From contig CAZIOI010000001.1 in NCBI GenBank assembly GCA_964540855.1, forward strand, positions 10,634 through 74,633: a stretch of 64,000 bases of DNA, written 5' to 3'. The notes beneath the pieces were generated by a model. The model saw nothing but the letters and a program-made list of their open reading frames with translations, was not told where the DNA came from and did no database searches. This DNA is from CAZIOI01 sp964540855 (lineage in GTDB: Bacteria; Patescibacteriota; UBA1384; DTJR01). This document shows, piece after piece, positions 8,207-17,129 of this stretch (its first letter is position 1; each line of letters starts with the position of its first letter). The position numbers were made by a program, and so were the translations under genes.

Positions 8207-11152
8207 GTGAATAAAGCACTGGCGTTTTTATCGTGGGCTGGGCGTGTTGTCGTTTTGGCGTTTGCGATTATTGCTTTTGTCGGCTCCAGTAAAATCGCTC
8301 AGGCGCAAAACATGGGCGCCGGTTCCGCTACAGTTTCCGGCACAACAACTACTGTCAATGCCGTAGCATCCGGTACTTGGACTGAAGATATAGAGGTCAC
8401 TTCTGTCGGTAAGGCAGCCGCACGCGCCAGAGAGTTTCTAAACTGGACACTATCCATAAGGGAAGCCGGCTTCTCCAGTGACACCAGTGGCTCTCCTCAA
8501 GCGCTCCTCAAATTATGGTCAGCCGTCAGAAATATTGTTGTCTTTCTATATATAGGAATAATTATAGTTATCGCGTTTGGACTCATCTTGCATTTAGGCT
8601 GGGCAGAAAAATCGAGGCGTACGTTGGTTTCTTTGATAATCGTCTTTGCTCTCACGTTTTTTAGTTTTTCCGCCGAAGTCCTCACTATCAGGATGACCGA
8701 TAAGCTGCAAGAATCATTTTTTTCAATTCACAAAAGCGGTCAGAGTGGTCTGACTGCCGATCAGAAACATTTGCGCGCAGAAGATCTGCTAACCGTCGCC
8801 TTCAACTATCAATCGTTCACGGGGTATCGCAAAGCAGGTGTCAAATACGACGAGTCGGTAAGCACTCATCTTAGATTGGTACGGGCAACTACATATACCA
8901 ACTATGCGATCGCTTTTTTGTTGATTTTAAGAATCATTATTTTATGGGGTCTTGTAATTTTTTCGCCGTTCATCCTGCCGTTTTTCGTTTTTCAGGTCAC
9001 CAAAAAGGTTGCTATTGTTTGGATTAGGGAATTCTTCCGGTGGCTATTTTTAGGACCTTTGTTTGCGCTTTTTTTAACAGCTGTACCGTATATTTGGCAA
9101 AAAACATCCGTTAATGTAGCCAATACTTATGTCGGTCAAAATGCCCACGAAAGCGGTGTTCCGATCGAAATCAACACGAATGTTTTAAGGGGCAGCGGTG
9201 CTGAACAAACCGCCAACAATGTTTATCAATCCGGAACAAATCTTCTACTGACACCACCAAAAAATACAAATCTTAGTCTGACCGACCAAGATGTAGTGAC
9301 TAATGGCAATAATCTGACAGAAACAGACACTTACGCCAGATATATTATTGCCCTCATGATGATATGGGGAGCGATTCTGTTGCCATTTTTGTTGCTAAGG
9401 ATAATTTCCGGCTTTTCGGTTGAGATCGGCAAGAGCGTTTCTAATATCTGGAACAAGTCAGCTGCTCAACAATACATAAACTCCGTTCAGACAAAAATCT
9501 CTCCGCCGCCCGTGAGACCGTCGCCGCGACCCGGGCCGGGGATATATAAGGATTATAGAGAAAAAACAACTACAACAACCGTTCCGGCAATCCTCAAGGA
9601 TCGTTCGAGACTCATAAAAGATCATACTTCTACGAGCTATATCATGGGTCTGACGGGGATGAAACAAGCCGCGCCGCAAGCAATGGAATTTTTATCTGCA
9701 AACAAAAGAAGCCTTGCTGATCTATCTAAGCTGGAGCAGAGCGATCAGGAACTTAAAGTGGCAAACGAGCTTTTGGATAAGCTAGCCAAACCGGAAATGG
9801 TAAAAGATAAGACCGAAGCAGACAAACTTGCCGGTATAAAGCAGGCAATTGCCGATAAAGAGTTGACCGGCGACGAACTAGCAAGGGCTGTTCAGTCGGC
9901 ATTGGCTAGGGACACAAGCAAAATCTCAAACGAAAATGCGCTTGAACAGGCAAAGGAAAATGCTCTGCGAAACGCAGTCGAGCAATTCTACAGTCAAACT
10001 CAAGTTCAAAACGGTTTAAGACAAAAATTATCTAGCCAAGCAGATTCGAATGAGCTGGCTAGAAACGCTTTGTCGGCTCTTGATCAGATTGGTTCGTTGA
10101 GATCCGCTCTGTCACAAGACAAACTAAGCGGTGAGCAAAAACGCGAGATTGAAAATCAAATCGTTGCTGTCAAACATCCTGAGATGGCGACTGACACCAA
10201 AGCCAGATCACAGTTTATAGCTCTCAAAAGCGTTCTTGAGACCGGAGAAAGACTATCCGATCCCCACGCAATAGCCATCAACAAACAGATTCAGTCCATT
10301 GCAAATACCTATTATAGACAGAACCCCGAGGCTCGCGAAAAGGCACAGCAGGATACAGCGATTAGTTATCTAAACAGCCTCAACGCAATCAGACAAGCTA
10401 TTGCATCCAAGACCGACAGTGGGGCTCAGGCGGCAGTTCGGGCGATAGATAAGATTACAGCGAAACTGGGTGATCAAACAGCACTTTTGGGCAATATAAA
10501 GACAAACGGATTAAAAATTGTTGCGACAAATGCCCTGAAGACAAAAGATCTTGACAAACTGGAGCAGGGGGATAAAGAAGAGTTTACAGCCCTCAAAGGA
10601 CAAGTCGATCAAGGAATCGCCAGTCAAGACCCAAGATTTACCTCTTATCAAAAATCAACCGAAGACGTTATAGAACAATCCAAAGACCTCGATCAGGCCG
10701 ATGCCGGCAATGTCGAAGACCTTAGAACTTTGATGGGAGCTGATGAAGATTTCGCTCAAGTCAAAAAGATGTGGGAACAATATTATTCAAGCGCACCCGT
10801 ACCGATAGACCAAGAAATCAAAACTCGCGCCGACTGGATCGCTAGAGAGAAATCCCTGATGCAGAAGGCTCTGGATGGCCTTCTGTCCGCCGATGCGACA
10901 GAGAGGGAAAATGCCCTTAAAAATATCGGCAAGATACTACCTTTTGTTCTTATGGGTAAATACAAAAATTCTGAGATAGCAAAGTATCTTTTGGCAAAGT
11001 TTGATGCTGCCGATACGGTTTATAAACAAACGACAGAGAAAAAAGAAGAGACAGAAGAAGATCTTGTACTAGTTAAAAAACAGGCTTTGTCAGATAAAAA
11101 TGAGAATACCATGACGTTGGATGGACCGGATCAGACCAAGCAGGAACTATAG
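8207..11152 (+). CDS. Giant polytopic membrane protein with helical tail (VirB6/TrbL-like architecture)
   Basis: This 981-residue protein has a signal-like N-terminus ending AQAQ (about residue 29). Hydrophobic segments lie near 103-132, 137-160, 233-300 and 378-405. A Pro-rich junction (PPPVRPSPRPGPG) near residue 435 separates them from a long soluble, mostly helical C-terminal half rich in Lys, Glu, Gln and Ala. The layout resembles VirB6/TrbL-type channel components extended by a long cytoplasmic or periplasmic tail, and it matches the general form of the proteins at 43887 and 48237, though I saw no clear shared motifs. The GTG start is chosen because GGAGG (8199-8203) lies three bases upstream, unusually close. 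It stands alone and is convergent with the DUF2207 gene. Function is unknown. Confidence 0.6.
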   Translation: MNKALAFLSWAGRVVVLAFAIIAFVGSSKIAQAQNMGAGSATVSGTTTTVNAVASGTWTEDIEVTSVGKAAARAREFLNWTLSIREAGFSSDTSGSPQALLKLWSAVRNIVVFLYIGIIIVIAFGLILHLGWAEKSRRTLVSLIIVFALTFFSFSAEVLTIRMTDKLQESFFSIHKSGQSGLTADQKHLRAEDLLTVAFNYQSFTGYRKAGVKYDESVSTHLRLVRATTYTNYAIAFLLILRIIILWGLVIFSPFILPFFVFQVTKKVAIVWIREFFRWLFLGPLFALFLTAVPYIWQKTSVNVANTYVGQNAHESGVPIEINTNVLRGSGAEQTANNVYQSGTNLLLTPPKNTNLSLTDQDVVTNGNNLTETDTYARYIIALMMIWGAILLPFLLLRIISGFSVEIGKSVSNIWNKSAAQQYINSVQTKISPPPVRPSPRPGPGIYKDYREKTTTTTVPAILKDRSRLIKDHTSTSYIMGLTGMKQAAPQAMEFLSANKRSLADLSKLEQSDQELKVANELLDKLAKPEMVKDKTEADKLAGIKQAIADKELTGDELARAVQSALARDTSKISNENALEQAKENALRNAVEQFYSQTQVQNGLRQKLSSQADSNELARNALSALDQIGSLRSALSQDKLSGEQKREIENQIVAVKHPEMATDTKARSQFIALKSVLETGERLSDPHAIAINKQIQSIANTYYRQNPEAREKAQQDTAISYLNSLNAIRQAIASKTDSGAQAAVRAIDKITAKLGDQTALLGNIKTNGLKIVATNALKTKDLDKLEQGDKEEFTALKGQVDQGIASQDPRFTSYQKSTEDVIEQSKDLDQADAGNVEDLRTLMGADEDFAQVKKMWEQYYSSAPVPIDQEIKTRADWIAREKSLMQKALDGLLSADATERENALKNIGKILPFVLMGKYKNSEIAKYLLAKFDAADTVYKQTTEKKEETEEDLVLVKKQALSDKNENTMTLDGPDQTKQEL

Positions 11153-11160
11153 AACAAATA

Positions 11161-12651
11161 CTATTTAACCAATGGATCGCTGGAGGAATCAAAAGCCTGT
11201 GCGATGTAGTCAATGGTCGGTAAAAAGCTCTTGGTGAAGTTCTCGACGCCGTTTATGTCCGTAACATAGCCATACCACGCAGGCATAACAAATCGCTCCT
11301 CGATGAATCTAGAGGCCCAATCTGACTCAACACCCATAGCAATCGCATAAGACAAATATTTTTCAAACAAATATTTGTCGCTGGGACCTATAAGGGCTTT
11401 TTCGGTAAGATAATTTTTAAACTTCAACCATTTATTTCTATATTCAATTCCACGCGGGGATAAAGATGTAATACTTGGTGAAAGATTAACAATAAGAATG
11501 CCAAAAATAACTAGCGATACCCAAAATAACAGAACAAATTTTGGGTCTGCCGCAAACAACGCGGAAATAAGATAACCTAAAAGACCAATATAAAACACCA
11601 CTATGCCAGTCATCCTGTAGCGCAGATGAGTCCTCGCCGGCGCATCGGAAAAATATCCTTTAGTTCTTCCTTCGCCGTATATTTCCAAATATGACAGAGC
11701 AATTTTTCGGGAAAATAAGTGCCTCGCCGCTCTGGTTTCCACGTCAAAAGACCCTACCGCTTTTTGTTTAGGTAAAAAAATCTTGTCCATAAGAACTTCC
11801 TCAAAAATCCTGAGGTTCTTCTGTTTCGGATCAAATATCTTTTTGAATATTACAAAATCATCTCCTCTGTTATAAATTTCTATACAATCGCGTTGTGCCA
11901 AATCAACCAATGTTGCCATTATTGATCTCGGTCCGACCTTTCCATCAATTAAGGCACCAACCACCGCCGGAGCTAGATCTTCCGGAGGTTTTTTCGACTT
12001 GCCTGCTGGCGCTTGTCCGAGAAAGCCGATTCTAGTTCTGCGAATTATTCTGACCAAAATCGCTAAGGCGATAAGCGGTAAAATAAGACTAATCGCTATC
12101 CAGTAAGTCGCACTTATAGCTCCGACAGTCTCTTCAATCCTTTTATCCGTGCTTAAACTGATATAGCCCTTGGGAAACGCGGCTGTGATCGTAACGGTCG
12201 CACTGGAACCAATGTTTTTCGCTTGGTAAATTATCCTGTCGCCATAAAAGGTCGCGCCTATGGGATCGGCACCGTGCACTGCGATAATTTCCGGCTCACG
12301 ATCAACTTTGGTTATATTTTTGGGCAAAATCAGAACTACCTCTAGTTCTGAATAGAGTTCATTTGGCTTATCCAGAATAATGTATCTTAGTTCGTCGTAG
12401 TCCTTATAGGGCTTAATGCTTTCGGAAATTTTTTTTTCGTCAATTTCGATAGAACCATCGGATTGCATATCCATCTCGAGATAAAATCGATTAGAGTTGG
12501 TACTCATATTTACATTATCTGCAATGTTGGCGATTGCCCTATCGGCGCTAACGGTCGGCGACAGAAAACTTCCATATTTGTTTGTAAAAAAAACAAATAG
12601 TCCCAGAAACAAAAATAGTACAAGCTTATTTTTATAAATTCCTATTACCAT
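11161..12651 (-). CDS. DUF2207-family membrane protein
   Basis: The 496-residue protein has an N-terminal hydrophobic signal or anchor (about 8-32), an extracytoplasmic beta-rich domain of about 160 residues, a membrane helix near 185-200, a cytoplasmic part containing VVGALIDGKVGPRSIMATLV and DCIEIYNRGDDFVIFK, two more helices near 345-390, and a C-terminal segment with YLTEKALIGPSDKYLFEKYL. This order is the usual DUF2207 layout. Function is unknown, and the family is widespread in small-genome bacteria. The start overlaps the end of holA by 20 bases, so it is probably the last gene of the exonuclease-holA-DUF2207 operon. Confidence 0.8.
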   Translation of the reverse strand: MVIGIYKNKLVLFLFLGLFVFFTNKYGSFLSPTVSADRAIANIADNVNMSTNSNRFYLEMDMQSDGSIEIDEKKISESIKPYKDYDELRYIILDKPNELYSELEVVLILPKNITKVDREPEIIAVHGADPIGATFYGDRIIYQAKNIGSSATVTITAAFPKGYISLSTDKRIEETVGAISATYWIAISLILPLIALAILVRIIRRTRIGFLGQAPAGKSKKPPEDLAPAVVGALIDGKVGPRSIMATLVDLAQRDCIEIYNRGDDFVIFKKIFDPKQKNLRIFEEVLMDKIFLPKQKAVGSFDVETRAARHLFSRKIALSYLEIYGEGRTKGYFSDAPARTHLRYRMTGIVVFYIGLLGYLISALFAADPKFVLLFWVSLVIFGILIVNLSPSITSLSPRGIEYRNKWLKFKNYLTEKALIGPSDKYLFEKYLSYAIAMGVESDWASRFIEERFVMPAWYGYVTDINGVENFTKSFLPTIDYIAQAFDSSSDPLVK

Positions 12652-13585
12652 CTATCCCCAAAACAAAATCTTTAAGCGCATCGCCTGGATCTATTTTACC
12701 ACTCTTAATAGACTCATCAATCGATACGAGCCGAGAAAAGATTATAGACAAATCCTTAAAGTTTATATTTCTCGTATATCCGATCACTTTCTGAATCTGA
12801 AAAGGCTTTAGGCCAAGCAGCCTTGACATCTCAAAACTGCTTTTTACGGTTTGGCTCACCTCCATCACATAGGCAATTGTCCTAAACTGATAATTTATCA
12901 GGCCTAATATTTTAAGCGGCGGCTCATTCGAGTCCAATAAAGCCTGCAAATGGTCAAGCGCAACTTTGGAATTTTTTGCCAGAAGCGCATCGACAAATTT
13001 GAACGAATTACCTAAAACATTTTTGCTGACAATCTGTTCAATATCATCAATTACAATTTCCCGATTCGGCTTATAATCGGCAAGCTTGTGGATCTCGCTA
13101 TCAAGTCGCCAAAGATCATCCATACAATATTCGACTAGTTGAACCGCTGCTTCGCTGGAGATGCTATTGCCAAGTAACTTCAGTTGGGAGCGAACAAAGC
13201 TGATCTGTTGAGATTGGGAAAAAATGTCAAAATGTTTTGCGTTTTTTTCCTTGGAAAGTCTCTTGAAAAGCTTGAGTCTCTTGTCCGGCTCCCCTTCCTG
13301 AGTAAAGACAACCACAGTTGATTCCGGCAAGCCGTCGAGATTACCTGCAATTTGCTCAAGCGTATCTTTATTTTTTTGATTAAAAATATTTTTGATAACG
13401 ATTAATCTCGATGAAGCTAAAAGCGGCATGGCCTGAACCTGCCTGGCAAACTCTTGGGCCACCAAGTCCTGACCATCGATTGAAATAAAATTCAGATCGC
13501 CGACATTTTTGTAGTATCGCTGCTTCAACTGATTGACCGCTTTTTGGATCATAAAGACATTGGGCCCGTAGAAAAAAATAAGCAT
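12632..13585 (-). CDS. holA: DNA polymerase III subunit delta
   Basis: HolA is the clamp-loader subunit that opens the beta sliding clamp. The 317-residue protein begins MLIFFYGPNVFMIQKAVNQL, a typical GxxxFLI-like delta N-terminus, continues with MPLLASSRLIVIKNIF and VVFTQEGEPDKRLKLFKRL, and has the C-terminal collar domain with LLDSNEPPLKILGLINYQFR. The length is slightly shorter than E. coli HolA (343). It begins two bases after the stop of the 5'-3' exonuclease gene, so two DNA-replication genes are co-transcribed. Confidence 0.9.
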   Translation of the reverse strand: MLIFFYGPNVFMIQKAVNQLKQRYYKNVGDLNFISIDGQDLVAQEFARQVQAMPLLASSRLIVIKNIFNQKNKDTLEQIAGNLDGLPESTVVVFTQEGEPDKRLKLFKRLSKEKNAKHFDIFSQSQQISFVRSQLKLLGNSISSEAAVQLVEYCMDDLWRLDSEIHKLADYKPNREIVIDDIEQIVSKNVLGNSFKFVDALLAKNSKVALDHLQALLDSNEPPLKILGLINYQFRTIAYVMEVSQTVKSSFEMSRLLGLKPFQIQKVIGYTRNINFKDLSIIFSRLVSIDESIKSGKIDPGDALKDFVLGIDGNRNL

Positions 13586-13587
13586 GG

Positions 13588-14508
13588 CTAAAACAAACTT
13601 TCTTGTTGGTTGAGTGACCTCTGACTTTTGGGCATGCGTTTTATAAGTGAAAAAAATCTATATTTTTGCAAAAATTTTTCGGCGACAGCGCGGTCAAAAT
13701 CGTGAAGCCTGGCGTCTTTGAGCAAAAAATCGATCTCAACGTCGGTTTTGATAGTCGCAAGCTTCTTTGATAAAAACGCCATATCTTTATGCTCCATCAG
13801 AAGTTGTCTTGTTCTCAGCTTGATCGTTTCGCTTTTCGCCTCATCATCCAGAGCATGATAAATTCCCTCAATATCGGTAAACCGATTTATAAGATCAATT
13901 GCAGTTTTGGGTCCGATACCTTTGACGCCCGGAATATTATCGGAACTGTCGCCCGAAAGTGCCTTGTAATCAACAACTTGCGCCGGCGTTATGGAAAGTT
14001 TGCCCATAACTGCCGATGAATCATAAATAGTTTCTTTTATTTTGCCCATCGCAGGCATAGCAACTTTGGTTCGAGAATCGACTAATTGCAGAGTGTCTTG
14101 GTCGCCAGTCACAATAATTACTTCGCCCTCGCCAAGGTCGCCGTTAACTTTTTTGGCAAGCGTGCCGATAATATCGTCCGCCTCATAGCCCTCTTTTGTC
14201 AAAAGCGGTATTTCCATAGCGCGAACAAAATCGTGAACATCTTCGATTTGATCATAAAACTCTTGCGGAGGCTTAACACGCTTGGCTTTGTATTCGTCAA
14301 AAAGATCATCTCTAAAAGTCGGGCCTTTGATATCAAAAGCAACCGCCAAATATTCCGGTTTATGTTTTTCTATGGTTGAAAATAAGATTGAAACAAACCC
14401 GTAAATCGCGTTGACAAGTCTTCCTGCGACCTCAAAACGCGGCATCGCGTGGTAGGAGCGATGCAAAATGGCATTTCCATCAATTAAAACAAATGTATTT
14501 TTTTTCAT
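13588..14508 (-). CDS. Stand-alone 5'-3' exonuclease (PolA N-terminal domain type)
   Basis: This 306-residue protein matches only the 5'-nuclease domain of DNA polymerase I, which removes RNA primers and flaps. Seen are LIDGNAILHRSYHAM at the N-terminus, AFDIKGPTFRDDLFDEYKAKR, VTGDQDTLQLVD with metal-binding aspartates, and the helix-hairpin-helix region DYKALSGDSSDNIPGVKGIG. No proofreading or polymerase domain follows, because the next gene is holA. The frame is open upstream to 14553, but the ATG at 14508 is chosen since MKKNTFVLIDGNA is the family N-terminus. No clear Shine-Dalgarno is present. If a PolA polymerase exists it must be encoded elsewhere. Confidence 0.9.
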   Translation of the reverse strand: MKKNTFVLIDGNAILHRSYHAMPRFEVAGRLVNAIYGFVSILFSTIEKHKPEYLAVAFDIKGPTFRDDLFDEYKAKRVKPPQEFYDQIEDVHDFVRAMEIPLLTKEGYEADDIIGTLAKKVNGDLGEGEVIIVTGDQDTLQLVDSRTKVAMPAMGKIKETIYDSSAVMGKLSITPAQVVDYKALSGDSSDNIPGVKGIGPKTAIDLINRFTDIEGIYHALDDEAKSETIKLRTRQLLMEHKDMAFLSKKLATIKTDVEIDFLLKDARLHDFDRAVAEKFLQKYRFFSLIKRMPKSQRSLNQQESLF

Positions 14509-14560
14509 AATCAAAGACAAAAAAATCATATTCGCACGCACGCTAAATGTCAAAATACCC

Positions 14561-14611
14561 TTTACACGCGACTAAGTTTGCGATAATATTTCGTGATCGC
14601 TTTCAAGCGAT
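14561..14611 (+). promoter_or_regulatory. GC-rich unit 1 promoter, TCGTG discriminator and +1 hairpin
   Basis: The -35 TTTACA (14561-14566) and -10 TAATAT (14584-14589) are 17 bases apart. They are followed by T-TCGTG and a predicted +1 at A14596. The inverted repeat ATCGCTT-TC-AAGCGAT occupies 14596-14611, so the transcript would begin with a hairpin. The same spacing and discriminator occur at 21304, 54471 (minus strand) and 60951. An alternative reading with GATAAT as the -10 would break this register. Confidence 0.65.
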
Positions 14612-14635
14612 GAACCTGAAAAAGGAGGATCATCG

Positions 14636-14836
14636 ATGAACCCGCGGCACATGTGCAGGAGGACAAGCCTGAGCCCCCAGGCAAGAGCTATGCGGCATGT
14701 TGTGGTTCTCGTCAAGCGGCATGGTATCAAGCCCCAAGAGGCCTGGCGCCAGGCTATCGCTTACTTCTCCCCCAAGTTTAAGGGAGACCTCGCGCAGGCA
14801 TTGACTGCCGATCAAGGCCCCGCCGAGCCGCCCTAG
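14636..14836 (+). CDS. GC-rich unit 1: orphan 66-residue basic protein
   Basis: The product starts MNPRHMCRRTSLSPQARAMR and is rich in Arg, Ala, Pro and His. There is no membrane segment or recognised domain. A middle stretch, HGIKPQEAWRQAIAYF, is likely helical. The ATG is supported by AAAGGAGG (14621-14628) seven bases upstream. The gene has its own promoter and terminator and is much richer in G+C than the AT-rich genes on both sides. It sits between the divergent exonuclease gene and the convergent pheT gene. Its stop codon lies in the loop of the terminator hairpin. Function unknown; foreign origin or a specialised regulatory class is inferred. Confidence 0.6.
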   Translation: MNPRHMCRRTSLSPQARAMRHVVVLVKRHGIKPQEAWRQAIAYFSPKFKGDLAQALTADQGPAEPP

Positions 14837-14857
14837 ACGGGCGAGCTCGGCGGGGCC
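14816..14857 (+). terminator. GC-rich unit 1 terminator enclosing the stop codon
   Basis: A perfect 13-bp inverted repeat, GGCCCCGCCGAGC (14816-14828) and GCTCGGCGGGGCC (14845-14857), encloses a second 5-bp stem CGCCC/GGGCG. The TAG stop (14834-14836) lies in the apical loop. Only TTT followed by CCCCG comes next, so the U-tract is weak. It may also act for the convergent pheT gene. Confidence 0.75.
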
Positions 14858-14866
14858 TTTCCCCGT

Positions 14867-17128
14867 TTAGTCCCTTAATTTCGCATTAAATTTTTTTGAA
14901 ATTGCCTCGATAATTTTTGTAATCTGTCCATCAGCCTCAGCATCCGACAAGGTTTTTTCGACATCTTGAAAATAGATATGAAAAGCTACAGACTTTTTGT
15001 TTTCGCCGAACTTGTCCGAAACAAACTCATCAAACAATTCTACCAACAAAACATTATTGCTCGTTTGATAAATCGCCTCGGCTACAGCTTCATTTTTATG
15101 ATCTGTGTCCATAACAAACGCCAAATCTCGGCTGATTGGCGGAAATTTTGAAACTTCGCGATACTTAATCGTTCGATCAATCGTCTTAAAATCCGCGTCT
15201 GCCTTATTGTTTCGCATCGCGCTAACCAGCAAAGCACAATCTAGCTCCGCAACAAAAACGCTTGATTTTTTGACTTTGTAGCGTGTCAAATCATCGCGCG
15301 AAAATTCTTTAATTTTAAAGTCTTTCTCGGGTAAGCCTGTTTTTTCACAGATATTTTCGACACATTTTTCGATTTCTGTCCTAGCGGATTTTCCGGATGA
15401 GAGGATCGCAATATGCGTCTTTTCTTCGGACGTTGAAAATACATTACCGAATTCAAAAATCAAAATCGGGTCAAAGATAGGATTTTTAGCGACTGCTCTG
15501 ACCAGCCCCACCGCCAAAGAATTTCTCATATATTTGTTTTCTTTCTGAATGGGATTTGCAACTTCGAGCAAGTCCTCCTGTTTTAATCCAAGTGACTTAG
15601 CATCGGCTTCGGACAAAAATGGATATGAAAACACCTCACAAAAACCATTGTCAACCAAGACATCCTTGAGACATTCCTTGAAATAAAAATCCGAATTTTT
15701 TGGCGCCGATAAAGCGGGCATTTCAACCATCGGAATATTTTCAAAACCCATCATTCTGGCTATTTCCTCAGCCAAGTCCTGCCAAACAAAGACATCATGG
15801 CGATAGCTCGGCGGCACGGCCATTTCTGCTTTGATAACAAATCCAAGACTTATAAGATATTGATCAATCTTTTCGCGCTCAAGTGCTGTACCCAAAAGTT
15901 CGTTTATTTTTTCGTATTCAATTTTTACAAAATCATTTTTTTGCTCGACTGCGATATCAATGGTTTCATCGATTATTTCGCCTCCGGCGATATCGCAAAT
16001 CATCTTGGCTGCTTTACGCATCGCCTCAACCGTCAGCTCGGCGTCAATACCGCGCTCAAATCTATAGCTTGCATCGCTGACCAACCGCAACATTTTTGCG
16101 GTTCGACGGACTGATTTGCGTTCAAACACGGCCGATTCCAAAATAATCTCTTTCGTCTCATTTGATATTGCACTGTCCGCGCCACCCATCACTCCGGCGA
16201 CCGCCAAAGCTTTTTTGCTGTCGGCGATCACAAGCATTTGCTGGTCCAGGGTTCGCAAAGCGCCGTCAATAGTTGTCAGCTTCTCGCCGTCATTTGCCGT
16301 GCGGACAATGATTTTATCTTCAACAATTTTAGCTTTATCAAATGCGTGAAGGGGCTGACCCAAATCCATCATTATATAATTTGTAATATCGACGACATTG
16401 TTAATCGGCTTCAAGCCAACGGCTACCAGACGCTTTGCCAGCCAGTCAGGCGAAGGAGCAATTTTAACCGAACGAATAACCGTGCCGGCATATGCAAAGC
16501 AATTTTGGGGCGATTGAATTTCGATCTTTAATTTGTTTGTTGGCTTGTTTTTTGCGTCATCTGAAAAACCGGACGCGAACTTTATCTTTTTGCCAGTCAA
16601 GGCCGCAACCTCTCGAGCCACGCCAAGATGCGAGAGGCAATCTCCTCTATTTGGAGTGATCTCGAGTTCAAAAACAGAATCCGAATTCAAATATTTGCAT
16701 AGCGATTCTCCAAGCGCATATTCGTCGGGTAGAATATAAATTCCCTCGTGACTGTCGCCTAAGCCCAGTTCCCGTTCGCTGCAAAGCATACCGAAAGATT
16801 TTTCGCCTCTGATTTGTGCCTCTTGAATTTCAATATCACCCAACTTGGCGCCAATCGTCGCTAACGGCACAATTTGACCCGGTTGGATGTTTGGGGCGCC
16901 ACAGACAATAGCATATTCTTTTTGACCATCGGTTACGCGAGCCAATCTCAATCTATCGGCATTCGGGTGCGGTTTTACCTCGAGAATTTTTGCGACAATT
17001 ACCCGCGGATCGAGACCTTTTGTGACATTTTCGACCAGCGTCCCCGAAAAAGTAAGCAGATCGTCCAGTTCTTGATCCGTCTGATTTATATCGACATAGT
17101 CTTTTAGCCAACTTTTTAAAATTTTCAT
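14867..17128 (-). CDS. pheT: Phenylalanyl-tRNA synthetase beta subunit
   Basis: PheT pairs with PheS to charge tRNA-Phe in the cytoplasm. The 753-residue protein contains an EMAP/tRNA-binding domain (about 40-150, with VKPHPNADRLRLARV), the B3/B4 editing domain with VVDITNYIMMDLGQPLHAFD, the B5 domain, a catalytic-like core domain, and a C-terminal anticodon-binding domain (FPPISRDLAFVMD). The length is slightly below the E. coli value (795). It begins one base after the pheS stop, so the two are co-expressed, together with murE and the Fem-like gene upstream. Confidence 0.95.
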   Translation of the reverse strand: MKILKSWLKDYVDINQTDQELDDLLTFSGTLVENVTKGLDPRVIVAKILEVKPHPNADRLRLARVTDGQKEYAIVCGAPNIQPGQIVPLATIGAKLGDIEIQEAQIRGEKSFGMLCSERELGLGDSHEGIYILPDEYALGESLCKYLNSDSVFELEITPNRGDCLSHLGVAREVAALTGKKIKFASGFSDDAKNKPTNKLKIEIQSPQNCFAYAGTVIRSVKIAPSPDWLAKRLVAVGLKPINNVVDITNYIMMDLGQPLHAFDKAKIVEDKIIVRTANDGEKLTTIDGALRTLDQQMLVIADSKKALAVAGVMGGADSAISNETKEIILESAVFERKSVRRTAKMLRLVSDASYRFERGIDAELTVEAMRKAAKMICDIAGGEIIDETIDIAVEQKNDFVKIEYEKINELLGTALEREKIDQYLISLGFVIKAEMAVPPSYRHDVFVWQDLAEEIARMMGFENIPMVEMPALSAPKNSDFYFKECLKDVLVDNGFCEVFSYPFLSEADAKSLGLKQEDLLEVANPIQKENKYMRNSLAVGLVRAVAKNPIFDPILIFEFGNVFSTSEEKTHIAILSSGKSARTEIEKCVENICEKTGLPEKDFKIKEFSRDDLTRYKVKKSSVFVAELDCALLVSAMRNNKADADFKTIDRTIKYREVSKFPPISRDLAFVMDTDHKNEAVAEAIYQTSNNVLLVELFDEFVSDKFGENKKSVAFHIYFQDVEKTLSDAEADGQITKIIEAISKKFNAKLRD

Positions 17129-17129
17129 A

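Noticed and set aside
14590..14613. Leaderless mini-ORFs from the GTG of the TCGTG discriminator in all four units
   Set aside because: Each GTG is followed by a stop within nine codons, but the -10 spacing puts GTG just before +1, so it would not be transcribed. Kept only as an alternative if +1 is mapped further upstream.
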